From: Polyangiaceae bacterium
GTDB lineage: Bacteria; Myxococcota_A; Polyangia; Polyangiales; Polyangiaceae
Assembly (NCBI GenBank): GCA_013361525.1
Contig: JABFXY010000188.1
Coordinates: 1-64,000, forward strand
DNA length: 64,000 nt
Direction: 5' to 3'
The notes under the pieces: generated by a model
Databases searched by the model: none
What the model was told of the DNA's origin: nothing
The model's input: the letters and a program-made list of their open reading frames with translations, nothing else
In this document: one piece after another, positions 1 through 8,729 of the stretch
Layout: every line of letters begins with the position of its first letter
Position numbering within the stretch: the first letter of the stretch is position 1
Program-made: the position numbers and the translations under genes

Positions 1-46
1 CGAGCACGTCCTTCTTCGGGGGGAGTTTGCGGGGCGGCGCTTCCAT
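1..46 (-). CDS. N-terminal fragment of a gene running off the left edge
   Basis: A minus-strand frame opens with ATG at 46 and stays open to base 1, reading MEAPPRKLPPKKDVL. Only 15 residues are visible. The PPKKDVL stretch near an N-terminus recalls SspB-type ClpXP adaptor proteins of delta-proteobacteria, but this is recollection from a short string and could easily be wrong. No clear ribosome-binding site precedes it. The next gene upstream, the CheB/CheR hybrid, is on the same strand about 230 bases away. Confidence 0.3.
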   Translation of the reverse strand, partial: MEAPPRKLPPKKDVL

Positions 47-127
47 GTGAGAGGGCTCCGGCGCTGGCGCCAGCGCGCGAGCCTATTACAGCCCGCCCCG
101 AAATCGCATCCCTAACCGCCTCTGGCC

Positions 128-240
128 CCGGAGCTCGCTCCGGTTCAGCTCGCGACGCGGCCCGCCCTGACGGGCGAGCGGGCCGGTCGCTCGGTCCTCT
201 GGCACGAGTCTGAGCGTTGGGGGTCGTTGTTGCTCGGGTC
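128..240 (-). repeat. Dispersed intergenic repeat R1, copy A
   Basis: Read on the minus strand, this stretch is nearly the same as 17256-17366 on the plus strand. Both begin with gacccga, pass through gctcagactcgtgcca, share gcgaccggcccgctcgcccg, and end near cgcgtcgcgagct plus a degenerate tail. By eye I count about ten mismatches over the central 88 bases. The core can fold because cggccc pairs with gggccg and ccc pairs with ggg across a four-base loop. It lies between two same-strand genes. No reading frame or transposase is associated. Confidence 0.75.
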
Positions 241-276
241 TGACGAATGTTTCGTTGCGGGCAAAACCTCGTCGGC

Positions 277-3200
277 TCAGCGGCCGAGCCCCCGCTCCGA
301 CGCCGTCGCGAGCACGCGGCGAAGGTCGTCGAACCGCAGCGGCTTCACGAGGTGCTCGTGGAAGCCCGCCTCGAGCGCGGCCGCGCGATCCCCCGGCCGT
401 CCATAACCGGTGAGCGCCACGCAGTACGTGCCGTCATGGGACAGCTCGCGGAGACGCGTCACGATTTCGTAGCCCGTGAGCTTCGGCAGTCCGACGTCGA
501 TGATCGCGACGTCGGGCCGCGCCCGCTCGATGAGCGCGAGCCCCGCCTCGCCGTCGAGAGCGCACTCGATCCGGTGGCCGAGCGACTCGAGCAGCGCTCG
601 CATCATCTCGCAACCGTCCTGGTTGTCGTCGACGACGACGACGCGAAGGACCAACCCCACCGGGTGAGCGCCGCTGTTCGGGTGATCTTCGGCGAGCGGC
701 TCCGCGGCCAGCGGCAGGCGGACTTGGAACTCGCTGCCGCGACCCGGCCCGTCGCTGATGGCCGACACGCTTCCGCCGTGGAGCTCGACGATCTTGCGAA
801 CGAGCGCGAGCCCGACGCCCATCCCACCCTCGGTGCGCGCCAGCGTCGAGCTGCCCTGGACGAAGAGCTCGAAGATGGTCGACATCAGCGCCGGCTCGAT
901 CCCTGCGCCGTCGTCCTTCACGATGACGAGCGCGTCACCGTTCTCCGACCGCAGCGAGAGTGAGACGTGCCCGTCCGCGTCCGTGTATTTCGCCGCATTG
1001 CCCAATAGATTGACGAGTACCTGCTGGAGCCGAGCGCGGTCGCCGTAGACCCGAACCGGAATATCGGCCACATCGACTTTCAAGCTCGGGACGCCCGGCG
1101 GATAGGCCGCGCCAACCACGGTGATCGTCTCGTCGACCACCGCGCGCAGATCGAAAACGCGCCGGCTGAGCTCGATCTTGTTGTGCGTGATTCGATTCGC
1201 GTCGAGCAGATCGTCGAGGAGGCGCGTCATCTGACGCGCCTGCCGGTCGATGATCTCGACCTCTTTTTGACGAGTTCCGTCCGAGGCGTGGTCGCCGAGC
1301 ATCCGGGAAGCCATGACGATCGCACCGAGCGGGTTTCGTAGCTCGTGCGACAACATCGCCAAGAACTGATCGCGCCGCGCAATGGCGAGTCGGATCTCGT
1401 CCTCGGCAGCCTTCTGTTCGGTCACGTCGCGCGCGATGCCGAATGCGCCGACCACACCACCTTCTCCGTCGTGGAGGGTGTGACGGGTGATCGAGAGCCA
1501 CCGCTGTGGGCCGGCGGGCCCCTTCGCCGCTTCGAGCTTGTAGCCGCGCTCGTCCGCGCTCGTGGCGCTGCTGGCGGGGCCGTCCGACGCGCTCGGTATC
1601 GTGATGTCCTCGCAACCGAAGCTGCCCGAGCGTTTGCCGATCGCATCGGTCGGGCTCTCGATGCCGAGGCGGCTGGCCATGGCCGGATTCACGCGCACGA
1701 AACGGCCTTTTGCGTCCTTGAAATAGATCGCGTCGGGCACGCTGTTCATGAGGCTCTCGAGGAGGTACCGCTCCCGGAACAGCGCATTTTCGGCCATCTT
1801 GAGGCCATTGATGTCGATGAGCGTCAAGACGACCCCCTGGGCGCCCTCGGTCGTCGTGCGATAAGGGAGGATTCGCAGGAAGTACCAATTGCCGCTCCTG
1901 TCACGGATCTCGCGCTCGATCAGGCGCTCGAAGCGCAGGACGGCTTGGATGTCGTCCATCAACGTGGGGTCGTCGAGCGTGTGGCGAAAGCTCGATAGCG
2001 GGCGCCCGACGTCTTGCGGCAAGAGATTGAAGATGGACTGCATTCGCGGCGTGAACTTCCGAATGCACAACGACAGATCCAAAAATACGGTGCCGACGTC
2101 CGTGCTCTGGAGCAGGTTGTCCATGTCGTTCGTGAGCTCGGTGAGCTGGCCGATCTTTTTTTGGTATTCGGCATTCACCGTATAGAGCTCTTCGTTCACG
2201 CTCTGGAGCTCTTCGTTGGTGCTCTGCAGCTCCTCGTTCGCCGCAGTGAGCTCTTCGTTGGCCGCTTGCAGCTCCTCGTTGCTCGTCTCGACCTCTTCGA
2301 TCGTCGCCTGCAGATTCTCCTTCGTGTATCGAAGCTCGAGCTCCAAGTCCTTCAGTTGCTCGCGCGACGCTTCGTCGAAATCGAGCTGGGCCTCGTTCGT
2401 CTCGGGCTTCGGCGTCTGGTTCGTGGGCTCGAGCTGAATCAGAAAGTGCGGGCCGTGCGCGTTTTTGGTGATGATGCGCTTGACCGTCAGTTTGTGCATT
2501 TGCTCGTCCGCACCGAGGGCGAGCCGGACACCCTGATAAATGATGGGTGTGTCCTTCTTCTGGCAGCGCTGCAGGGCTCCGCTGAGCGCGGTACGAAGCT
2601 CGGGATCGACGACGTCGAGGACGTCGAGCGAAGGCCGTCCTTCGCGGATCTTCGTGAGCCGCGCTGCACCCCCGAACGTGTGAACGAGGGTGCGTCGTTC
2701 ATCGACGAGCAGGCTCGGCGGCATATGCTCTTCGAGGAGCGCGTCGTAGACGCTCATCGTCTGCGCGAGGGAGTATTGGCCGCCCGCCATCGTCGGCACG
2801 GCGGCGCGCAGGTCGCTCCGACGAGGGATTGCGATCTTCGTATCGAGATGGATGCGGTGTTCTCGGTGTTTACGATAGATGCGCCAATGAGCGTTCACCG
2901 TCTCGAAGTCGTCGCCGAGGGGGCCGGTGCTCTCGCTCGGGCCGAGGAACAAGATGCCGTTGTGCTTCAGTGCGAAATGGAAGAGGCCGATGACCTTCTT
3001 CTGGGCGAGCGGCTGTAGATAAATGAGCAGGTTGCGGCAGCTGATCAGATCCACGCGGGTGAACGGCGCCTCGCGGAGCACGTTGTGCCGCGCGAAGACG
3101 ATCATCTGCCGGAGCTCCGACGACACCTGGGCCATTCGCCCCTGACGATCGAAGTACCGCGCGAGGCGCGCCGCATTCACGCGGGAGAAGCTCTCTTCGC

Positions 3201-4266
3201 CGTAAAGACCGCGGCTCGCGAACTCGAGGGACTGCTGATGGACGTCGGTCGCGAAGATCTTCAGACGACGTTTGTCGTTCGCTTTGAGGAGTTGTTCGTG
3301 AAATACGATCGCGAGCGAATAGGCCTCTTCGCCGGTCGCGCAGCCCGGGACCCAAATGCGAATTTCGTCGCCGGCCGAGCGCGAGAGCATCTCCGGGACG
3401 AGGGAGTCCTCGAAGAGCTCGAACGCCTCGGGGTCTCGGAAGAAGCGCGTCACGCCGATGAGCAGATCGCGGTAGAGCGCGTCGAGCTCGTCGTTGTCGC
3501 TCGAGAGCTTTTCGACGTAGGCCTCGAGATCCGTCGCGTTCGCGATATGGAGGCGACGCTCGATGCGCCGCGTGACGGTGTTCGGCTTGTAGCTCGAAAA
3601 ATCGATGCCGAACTGTTGCTGGAGCAGGCGGAAGATCGCGCCGAGCCCCCGCGACGCGGGCTGCGCATCGGCCGCCGGCACGTAGCCGCCGCTGCTCATT
3701 CTTCGGGTGTAGTCGACGAGCACCTCGGGGATCTCGGCGGGCGTGCCGAACTGATCCACGAGGCCCGTGTCGCGCGCGCTCTTCGGCATTCCGTCGAAGG
3801 CTGCCGTCTCCGCGTCTTGGCAAATGACGAAGCCGCCCGCTTCGTGGATGTCGCGAATGCCACGCGCGCCGTCGCTCCCTGCCCCCGACAGAATGACGCC
3901 GATCGCGCGCGCCCCCGCGTCCTGCGCGAGCGAACGGAAGAAGATGTCGATCGGCAGCGTGAGCTCGGCGCTCGTCCCCTTGTCACTGAGGAGAAGCCTG
4001 CCCCCGGAGATGATCATCTCCTTCTTCGGCGGTATCAGATAGATGTGGTCCGGCTCGACGCGAACGCCGTCCTCCACGAGCATGACCGGGATACCCGTCC
4101 GCCTCGACAAGAGCTCGTCCATGACGCTCCGAAAGTCGGGCGACAGGTGCTGAATGACGATGAAGGCGAGGCCGGTCCGTGGGGGCATACGCTCGAACAG
4201 CTGCTCGAGGGACTCGAGCCCGCCAGCGGACGCGCCAATACCAACCACGAAAAGGGGACCATCCAC
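277..4266 (-). CDS. CheB-CheR-PAS-histidine kinase-receiver hybrid
   Basis: A 1329-residue chemotaxis-type hybrid. In order: CheB methylesterase (GASAGG serine, IQHLSPDF histidine, GAGSDGARG aspartate, residues 1-190); CheR methyltransferase (PGCATGEEAYS SAM site, about 205-470); a coiled coil of repeated NEELQ units (about 640-720); PAS domains; HisKA (MLSHELRNPLG); HATPase (GGMGVGLALV); and a C-terminal receiver (VVDDNQ, DVGLP, LVKPL). All catalytic residues I can check are present. GTG at 4266 is preferred over an upstream TTG because ggaggt sits just before it. It probably couples methylation-type sensing to phosphorelay; the output is not evident because no DNA-binding domain or chemotaxis operon is adjacent. 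Confidence 0.93.
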   Translation of the reverse strand: MDGPLFVVGIGASAGGLESLEQLFERMPPRTGLAFIVIQHLSPDFRSVMDELLSRRTGIPVMLVEDGVRVEPDHIYLIPPKKEMIISGGRLLLSDKGTSAELTLPIDIFFRSLAQDAGARAIGVILSGAGSDGARGIRDIHEAGGFVICQDAETAAFDGMPKSARDTGLVDQFGTPAEIPEVLVDYTRRMSSGGYVPAADAQPASRGLGAIFRLLQQQFGIDFSSYKPNTVTRRIERRLHIANATDLEAYVEKLSSDNDELDALYRDLLIGVTRFFRDPEAFELFEDSLVPEMLSRSAGDEIRIWVPGCATGEEAYSLAIVFHEQLLKANDKRRLKIFATDVHQQSLEFASRGLYGEESFSRVNAARLARYFDRQGRMAQVSSELRQMIVFARHNVLREAPFTRVDLISCRNLLIYLQPLAQKKVIGLFHFALKHNGILFLGPSESTGPLGDDFETVNAHWRIYRKHREHRIHLDTKIAIPRRSDLRAAVPTMAGGQYSLAQTMSVYDALLEEHMPPSLLVDERRTLVHTFGGAARLTKIREGRPSLDVLDVVDPELRTALSGALQRCQKKDTPIIYQGVRLALGADEQMHKLTVKRIITKNAHGPHFLIQLEPTNQTPKPETNEAQLDFDEASREQLKDLELELRYTKENLQATIEEVETSNEELQAANEELTAANEELQSTNEELQSVNEELYTVNAEYQKKIGQLTELTNDMDNLLQSTDVGTVFLDLSLCIRKFTPRMQSIFNLLPQDVGRPLSSFRHTLDDPTLMDDIQAVLRFERLIEREIRDRSGNWYFLRILPYRTTTEGAQGVVLTLIDINGLKMAENALFRERYLLESLMNSVPDAIYFKDAKGRFVRVNPAMASRLGIESPTDAIGKRSGSFGCEDITIPSASDGPASSATSADERGYKLEAAKGPAGPQRWLSITRHTLHDGEGGVVGAFGIARDVTEQKAAEDEIRLAIARRDQFLAMLSHELRNPLGAIVMASRMLGDHASDGTRQKEVEIIDRQARQMTRLLDDLLDANRITHNKIELSRRVFDLRAVVDETITVVGAAYPPGVPSLKVDVADIPVRVYGDRARLQQVLVNLLGNAAKYTDADGHVSLSLRSENGDALVIVKDDGAGIEPALMSTIFELFVQGSSTLARTEGGMGVGLALVRKIVELHGGSVSAISDGPGRGSEFQVRLPLAAEPLAEDHPNSGAHPVGLVLRVVVVDDNQDGCEMMRALLESLGHRIECALDGEAGLALIERARPDVAIIDVGLPKLTGYEIVTRLRELSHDGTYCVALTGYGRPGDRAAALEAGFHEHLVKPLRFDDLRRVLATASERGLGR

Positions 4267-4622
4267 GTAAGACCTCCGAGTCGAGGCACTCCGCAACGGT
4301 CGTGCCGAACGTTGGAATGGATTTGCCCCGAATTCGCCTCGGACGTTTTGCCCCTAGGTGTCGCACCTGAGCCCCGGCGGGGCGAATTGCCGCGCACGTC
4401 GATTTCGCATGTGTCCCTTTGCTCCGAACTGTGCGCCCGCGCCCCGGCTTCACCGGCTTCGCCGTCGAGGTGCGGAATCTGCACGGCGGCGCTGCGGAAC
4501 TGGCAGCGCGAGGTGGTCCCGGGGCCGCGCTCCTCGTGTTTTTGGCCGATGATCGGCGGAAGCACCGAGCGGCGCGCCCCGTGCAATCAGGCGCCGGCCC
4601 GACGGGTCGGCTGCGACCACCC
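4267..4622. other. Divergent intergenic region, 356 bp
   Basis: This region separates two divergently transcribed signalling genes and so should hold both promoters. I find no convincing -35/-10 pair. A short hairpin (aggtg, tcg loop, cacct) lies near 4351-4363. Long frames cross the region on both strands, but their arginine/proline-rich translations look like GC-rich shadows. No RNA gene is visible. Confidence 0.4.
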
Positions 4623-6032
4623 ATGAATCACGACCACGAGATACCCAGCTCGACCGCAGAGGGTCGGGGACCGGCGACGACGGTCGTCGGCGCCACCTGG
4701 GTCGGTCGCGGCGCGCTCGTGATGGCAGCCCTCGCAGCGCTCGCGCTGCTGGTCACGATCTTCGTCGCGCGCGGCGCGCTCCTCGATGCCTCCGGTGTGA
4801 TCGTTCGGGGTGAAGGCGACGCGCTCGTCTCGGAGATTCAAATCGAGCTCGCCGAAGCGGGCAGTCTCCAGGAGGACGCGCTCGCGGCTGCGCTCGAGCG
4901 TCACCGCGCGCGCGGGCTTCGTTACATCGCCGTCCTGGGCGCCGCCGACGGCAGCCTCTACGCCGAGGCCGGCGCCGCCGTCGTGCCCGGGCGCCCGTCG
5001 AAGCTCGGGGATCTCGACATCGGCGGCGGCAGAGTTCGCCTCGTCGCACCCGCGGTGCCGCGTGCGCATGAGGCGCCCGGTCCCCCCGGTCCTCCTCCCG
5101 AAATGGACGACGGGCCTCCGCCCTTCACGGATTGGAACGGGCCTCCCGGACCACCCGGGCCACGCGGTCCTCGGCCTCCCGGTCCGCACGTGCACCGCGA
5201 CGGCCCGCCCATCGAAGGTCCGCCGCTCTTGGTGCTCGAATTCGAGACTCCCGTATTCGAGCAGCTTCGCGGCCAGATGTGGAGGCTGGTCGCGGTCGGT
5301 GCCGTCGCCGTCGTCGCCCTCGTCGCGTTCGCGGTCGCGTGGTCGAAGAGCGCGCGCAAGATGGCCGCGATGGCGCGACAGGCGGAGAGCGAGCGGCGCC
5401 TGGTCGCGCTCGGAAGAATGTCGTCGGTCATCGCGCACGAGCTCCGGAACCCACTCGCTTCGTTGAAGGGGCATGCGCAGCTGTTCGTCGAGTCGCTGGA
5501 CGAGCCTCGCGCGAAGGCCAAAGCCGAGCGTCTCGTTGGTGACGCCGAACGCATCGAGCGGCTATCGGAGAGCTTGCTCGAGCTCGTACGCGAAGGTCCG
5601 ATCGACAAGCGCGCAGTCACCCTCCGGGAGCTCGCGGATCGCGTGCTCGAAGACGGCGCGGATCGAGCTCGTATCGTTCTCCACCTCGAAGATCCGTCGG
5701 CGACGATTTCGATGGATCTCGATCGCGTTGCGCGCGCCGTTCGGAAGCTCGTCGACAACGCCCTCGTTTGGGGCGAGCCGGAGCCGATCGATCTCGATAT
5801 CTCGCTCGAACGAGGCTCGCTGCATATCGAGGTTCGCGATCGCGGGCCGGGTCTGCCGAAGATGGATCGAGCCCGGATGTTCGAGCCGTTCGTCACCACC
5901 AGCACGCGGGGAACGGGGCTCGGGTTGTCGATCGCAAAGCGCGTGATCGAACGTCACGGTGGAACGCTGACGGCGGACGACCGCGAAGGCGGCGGCGCGG
6001 TCTTTCGCATTCGGCTGCCCGCCCCCGGCTGA
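4623..6032 (+). CDS. Membrane sensor histidine kinase with Gly/Pro-rich periplasmic segment
   Basis: A 469-residue two-span sensor kinase. TM1 is about residues 29-50. The periplasmic part runs to about 217 and contains a 50-residue Gly/Pro-rich stretch (151-200) with collagen-like triplets such as GPPGPPGPRGP. TM2 is about 221-240. HisKA carries H272 in AHELRNPLAS, and the HATPase domain has DNALVWG, DRGPGLP and GTGLGLSIAKRV. It lacks a receiver, and no response regulator lies next to it, so its partner is elsewhere. The ATG at 4623 gives the natural N-terminus before TM1, though no strong ribosome-binding site is seen. A small hairpin (ccggc/gccgg) spans the stop codon. Confidence 0.9.
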   Translation: MNHDHEIPSSTAEGRGPATTVVGATWVGRGALVMAALAALALLVTIFVARGALLDASGVIVRGEGDALVSEIQIELAEAGSLQEDALAAALERHRARGLRYIAVLGAADGSLYAEAGAAVVPGRPSKLGDLDIGGGRVRLVAPAVPRAHEAPGPPGPPPEMDDGPPPFTDWNGPPGPPGPRGPRPPGPHVHRDGPPIEGPPLLVLEFETPVFEQLRGQMWRLVAVGAVAVVALVAFAVAWSKSARKMAAMARQAESERRLVALGRMSSVIAHELRNPLASLKGHAQLFVESLDEPRAKAKAERLVGDAERIERLSESLLELVREGPIDKRAVTLRELADRVLEDGADRARIVLHLEDPSATISMDLDRVARAVRKLVDNALVWGEPEPIDLDISLERGSLHIEVRDRGPGLPKMDRARMFEPFVTTSTRGTGLGLSIAKRVIERHGGTLTADDREGGGAVFRIRLPAPG

Positions 6033-6213
6033 GCCGGCCGACCGCTCGACGGTTTCGACGTCGTGCGGACTCGGCATGGGGCGCATGCGAAATCTGCATC
6101 ATCGTGCGCGCGAACCCCGAAAAGGCCGCGGAATCATCGATGGCATATGCGTCGCAATGCGGCGGGACGGCTTCGCAGAACGACGGGGCCCAACCGATAG
6201 AGGGAGATCCAAC

Positions 6214-7146
6214 GTGAAAGAACCGAAGAAGCTTTCGACCCGCCGGCACGCCTTGCAATCCGTCGGCGGTCTCGGCGCGGTTGCGTTGCTTGGATGGGCG
6301 TGCAGCGACGACGGCAGCACCGGCGGCTCCGGTGGCTCCGACGGCGAAGGTGGATCCGGCGGTATCGACGGCAGCGGTGGCGCCGGCGGCTCTCCTTCCG
6401 TGGGCGGCTCCGGCGGCGCGGGAGCAGCGGGCTCACCCGGTACGGGTGGCGAGGGCGGCGCGGCCCAATCCGGTGACTGGGCGACCGGCGGCACGCAGGT
6501 AATGGACGGCAAGGACTACGGCAACCCATTCGAAGACGGCGTGGGCCCGACGTGCAACGTCTATGCATCCTCCACCGAAGGGCCGTGTCATGCGCCGAGC
6601 CCGACACGAAAAGACGTCAGCGAGGGCTATCCGGGTTTGCCGATGCGGCTCGAGCTCCTGATCGTCGACGCCGATTGCAACCCCGTCCCCAATGCGGAGG
6701 TCGAGATCTGGCATTGCGATACGCTCGGCGTCTATTCGGGCGACATCGACGGCAACAACGACGACTTCTGCACGGGCGGCGACGAAGAGGCAGCGGCCGC
6801 CTCCTGGTATCGAGGCATTCAGACGGCGGGCTCCGACGGTCGCGTCACCTTCGATACGAACTTCCCCGGCTGGTATGGTGGACGCGCGACGCACATTCAT
6901 TTCCGCGTCACCGTCGGTAATACGCAATACATGGTCTCGCAGCTGTTCTTCGACGAGGACCTCAAAGTCGAGATCTACAACAGCCAGCCGAACTACGAGC
7001 CCACGAGCGGGCAGGGCTACCAGCCGAACGCGGGCGACAACGTGATTCAGGAGTCCGGTCTCGAAGTCAGTGAGGTCGTCTGCTCGACCGCAAAACAATC
7101 CGACGGCGCGATGCTCGCGTGGAAAGCCATCACCATCAACGCGTGA
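6214..7146 (+). CDS. Exported intradiol ring-cleavage dioxygenase-like protein
   Basis: A 310-residue protein starting at GTG 6214, preceded by agggaga. The N-terminus has a twin arginine (STRRHAL) and a hydrophobic stretch ending in GWAC, resembling a Tat-type lipoprotein signal with a weak lipobox. A Gly/Ser/Ala-rich linker fills residues 34-85. The C-terminal beta-sandwich matches intradiol dioxygenases: likely iron ligands are Y174 (LGVYSGD), Y221 (FPGWYGG), H227 and H229 (THIHFRV). Cytoplasmic relatives open catechol rings. Exported relatives with linkers are common in myxobacteria and fungi, and their substrate is unclear. The gene stands alone, converging on the pseudokinase gene. Confidence 0.87.
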   Translation: MKEPKKLSTRRHALQSVGGLGAVALLGWACSDDGSTGGSGGSDGEGGSGGIDGSGGAGGSPSVGGSGGAGAAGSPGTGGEGGAAQSGDWATGGTQVMDGKDYGNPFEDGVGPTCNVYASSTEGPCHAPSPTRKDVSEGYPGLPMRLELLIVDADCNPVPNAEVEIWHCDTLGVYSGDIDGNNDDFCTGGDEEAAAASWYRGIQTAGSDGRVTFDTNFPGWYGGRATHIHFRVTVGNTQYMVSQLFFDEDLKVEIYNSQPNYEPTSGQGYQPNAGDNVIQESGLEVSEVVCSTAKQSDGAMLAWKAITINA

Positions 7147-7160
7147 CGGTGAGCCCCGCG

Positions 7161-8510
7161 TCAGCCTCGCGTCCTGGAAATCGCATAAAGGATCGACAGC
7201 GCCAACGCGATGACCCCAATCGCGAAGCACGCGATGCTCGCGACGACGCGCCGGCGTTTTCGCGACACGGCCTTTCGCGTGCCGCTCACCATTGCATTGC
7301 GTAGCGACACCGAGTGCAACCGGCGGCGTTCCCCCGAGCGCGCCGTGACCCGTCGCTCTGCGAAGGGGCGGCGCGCGAGGGCTCGGCGTAATGACGCATC
7401 GTCGCGCTGAGGCGTTGCTGGGGCCTCCTCCGGCTCGGGAGAGCTCTCCGCGAATGCGCGGAGAGCCTCGGTGGCCGGGCCGGGAAGGGGTATAGGGGCG
7501 GGCGTTGGGGCCGGCGATGCAACCGGTGCCGCCGGCGGCGTCGGCGCAATTCCGGCGATGGCGGCCTCGAAGGCCGCGAACATGGATTCCGCAGTCGCGA
7601 AGCGACGCTCCGGATCTTTCGAGAGGGCAATTCGAAAGAACGTGTCGAGGTGCTGCCCGAGCCCATGAACGATCGAGGACGGCGCCGCGGGCTCGGTCCG
7701 TTCGATCTGATCCATCAACTGATCGATCTCTCCTTCGAATGGGCGTAACCCGGTCATACAGCGATAGAGGACGGCGCCGGCGCCCCAGAGATCGGCCCGC
7801 TGATCGACCTCGGCCGCCGTTCGTACGTGCTCGGGGCTCCAATAGTGGGGTTGCTCGCTATCGGGCTCCACGGCGATCGACCCGAGGCCGATGTCCGTGG
7901 GACAGCCAAAGCCGAGAACCTTCAATATCGGCCTCGAAGTGCCGGTTTGCGACGCGAGAAACAGGTTTGCCGGATTGATCGCGCCGTGCACGACGCCCCG
8001 CGCGTGTGCGGCAGCGAGCGTCGCCGTCAGCTCTTTGAACAACCACAGCGATTGGAGCGGGCTCAGCCGCGACATCCGCCGGAGGTGGCGAGCGAGCGGC
8101 TCGCCGTCGAGGAGCTCGAGCGCGACATAGGGAATCCGCGCGGACATTCCGTAGCTCACGATTTCGACGAACCCCGGCCCCGAAAGACCGGAGGCCGACG
8201 AGATCTCGTCGAAGAACCGCGCCTCGGCCTCGGTATCGAGCGGATCGCAATCGTTGAAGAGTTTGAGCGCGACCCGTCGTTCCTCGGGCTTCTCCTTCGT
8301 CCCGAGGTCCGTCGCCTCCCAAATCATGCCGGTTCGGCCCTGCCAGAGCATCTCCTCGAGCCGATAGCGATCGGCGACGACCGCGCCTTGTCGCAGGACG
8401 TCCCCAGGCCCATCCAACCGCGGCTTGGCGATGGGGCCTGAGCGAGATGTGGGACGACGCTGTACTTCCGACGCACGAGATTCGAGCGACGCCGCCTTCA
8501 ATCCTCTCAT
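7161..8510 (-). CDS. Ser/Thr kinase-like protein, probable pseudokinase, C-terminal membrane anchor
   Basis: A 449-residue protein with a Hanks-kinase fold at about residues 45-310. The ATP-site lysine is kept (VALK, K83), but the catalytic loop reads HGAINPAN (175-182) instead of HRDLKPEN, so the proton-acceptor aspartate is Ala177. The DFG motif reads GFG (200-202), and the glycine loop is degraded (WQGRTG). A proline-rich region follows, then one transmembrane helix (about 425-443). ATG at 8510 is chosen because ggaggggg precedes it; a longer frame begins at 8585. The degraded motifs argue for a signalling scaffold or sensor without phosphotransfer. The two exported redox lipoproteins flank it, which may be coincidental. 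Confidence 0.85.
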   Translation of the reverse strand: MRGLKAASLESRASEVQRRPTSRSGPIAKPRLDGPGDVLRQGAVVADRYRLEEMLWQGRTGMIWEATDLGTKEKPEERRVALKLFNDCDPLDTEAEARFFDEISSASGLSGPGFVEIVSYGMSARIPYVALELLDGEPLARHLRRMSRLSPLQSLWLFKELTATLAAAHARGVVHGAINPANLFLASQTGTSRPILKVLGFGCPTDIGLGSIAVEPDSEQPHYWSPEHVRTAAEVDQRADLWGAGAVLYRCMTGLRPFEGEIDQLMDQIERTEPAAPSSIVHGLGQHLDTFFRIALSKDPERRFATAESMFAAFEAAIAGIAPTPPAAPVASPAPTPAPIPLPGPATEALRAFAESSPEPEEAPATPQRDDASLRRALARRPFAERRVTARSGERRRLHSVSLRNAMVSGTRKAVSRKRRRVVASIACFAIGVIALALSILYAISRTRG

Positions 8511-8584
8511 GGCCCCCTCCGGAGCCGAGCGGCAAAGCAAGCACCATTCCAAGCGCAGAACCGCGACAATTGAGGTGTGATCCA

Positions 8585-8601
8585 CTCAACCGAGGTGAGC
8601 T
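8585..8601 (+). repeat. Possible remnant of repeat R1
   Basis: This 17-base string matches 16 of 17 bases with the tail of R1 copy B (ctcaatcgaggtgagct at about 17346-17362). Nothing else of R1 is recognisable here, so it may be chance or a decayed copy. Confidence 0.25.
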
Positions 8602-8651
8602 GCCTGATCGCAGAACGCCCCAGCTGTGGCGTGCGTGATGCGCGATCGCGC

Positions 8652-8682
8652 AAGGCGGTCACGTGCGCAACGTGACCGCCTT
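8652..8682. terminator. Strong hairpin downstream of the cytochrome peroxidase gene
   Basis: A perfect 13-bp stem (aaggcggtcacgt / acgtgaccgcctt) with a five-base loop lies 48 bases past the stop of the minus-strand peroxidase gene and upstream of the pseudokinase gene. No T-run follows on the minus strand, while the plus strand continues ggttta. It most likely ends or protects the peroxidase transcript. Confidence 0.6.
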
Positions 8683-8729
8683 GGTTTACAGGGCCGGTCT
8701 CGCACCGACCCGCGCGCCGATTGTGGCGC

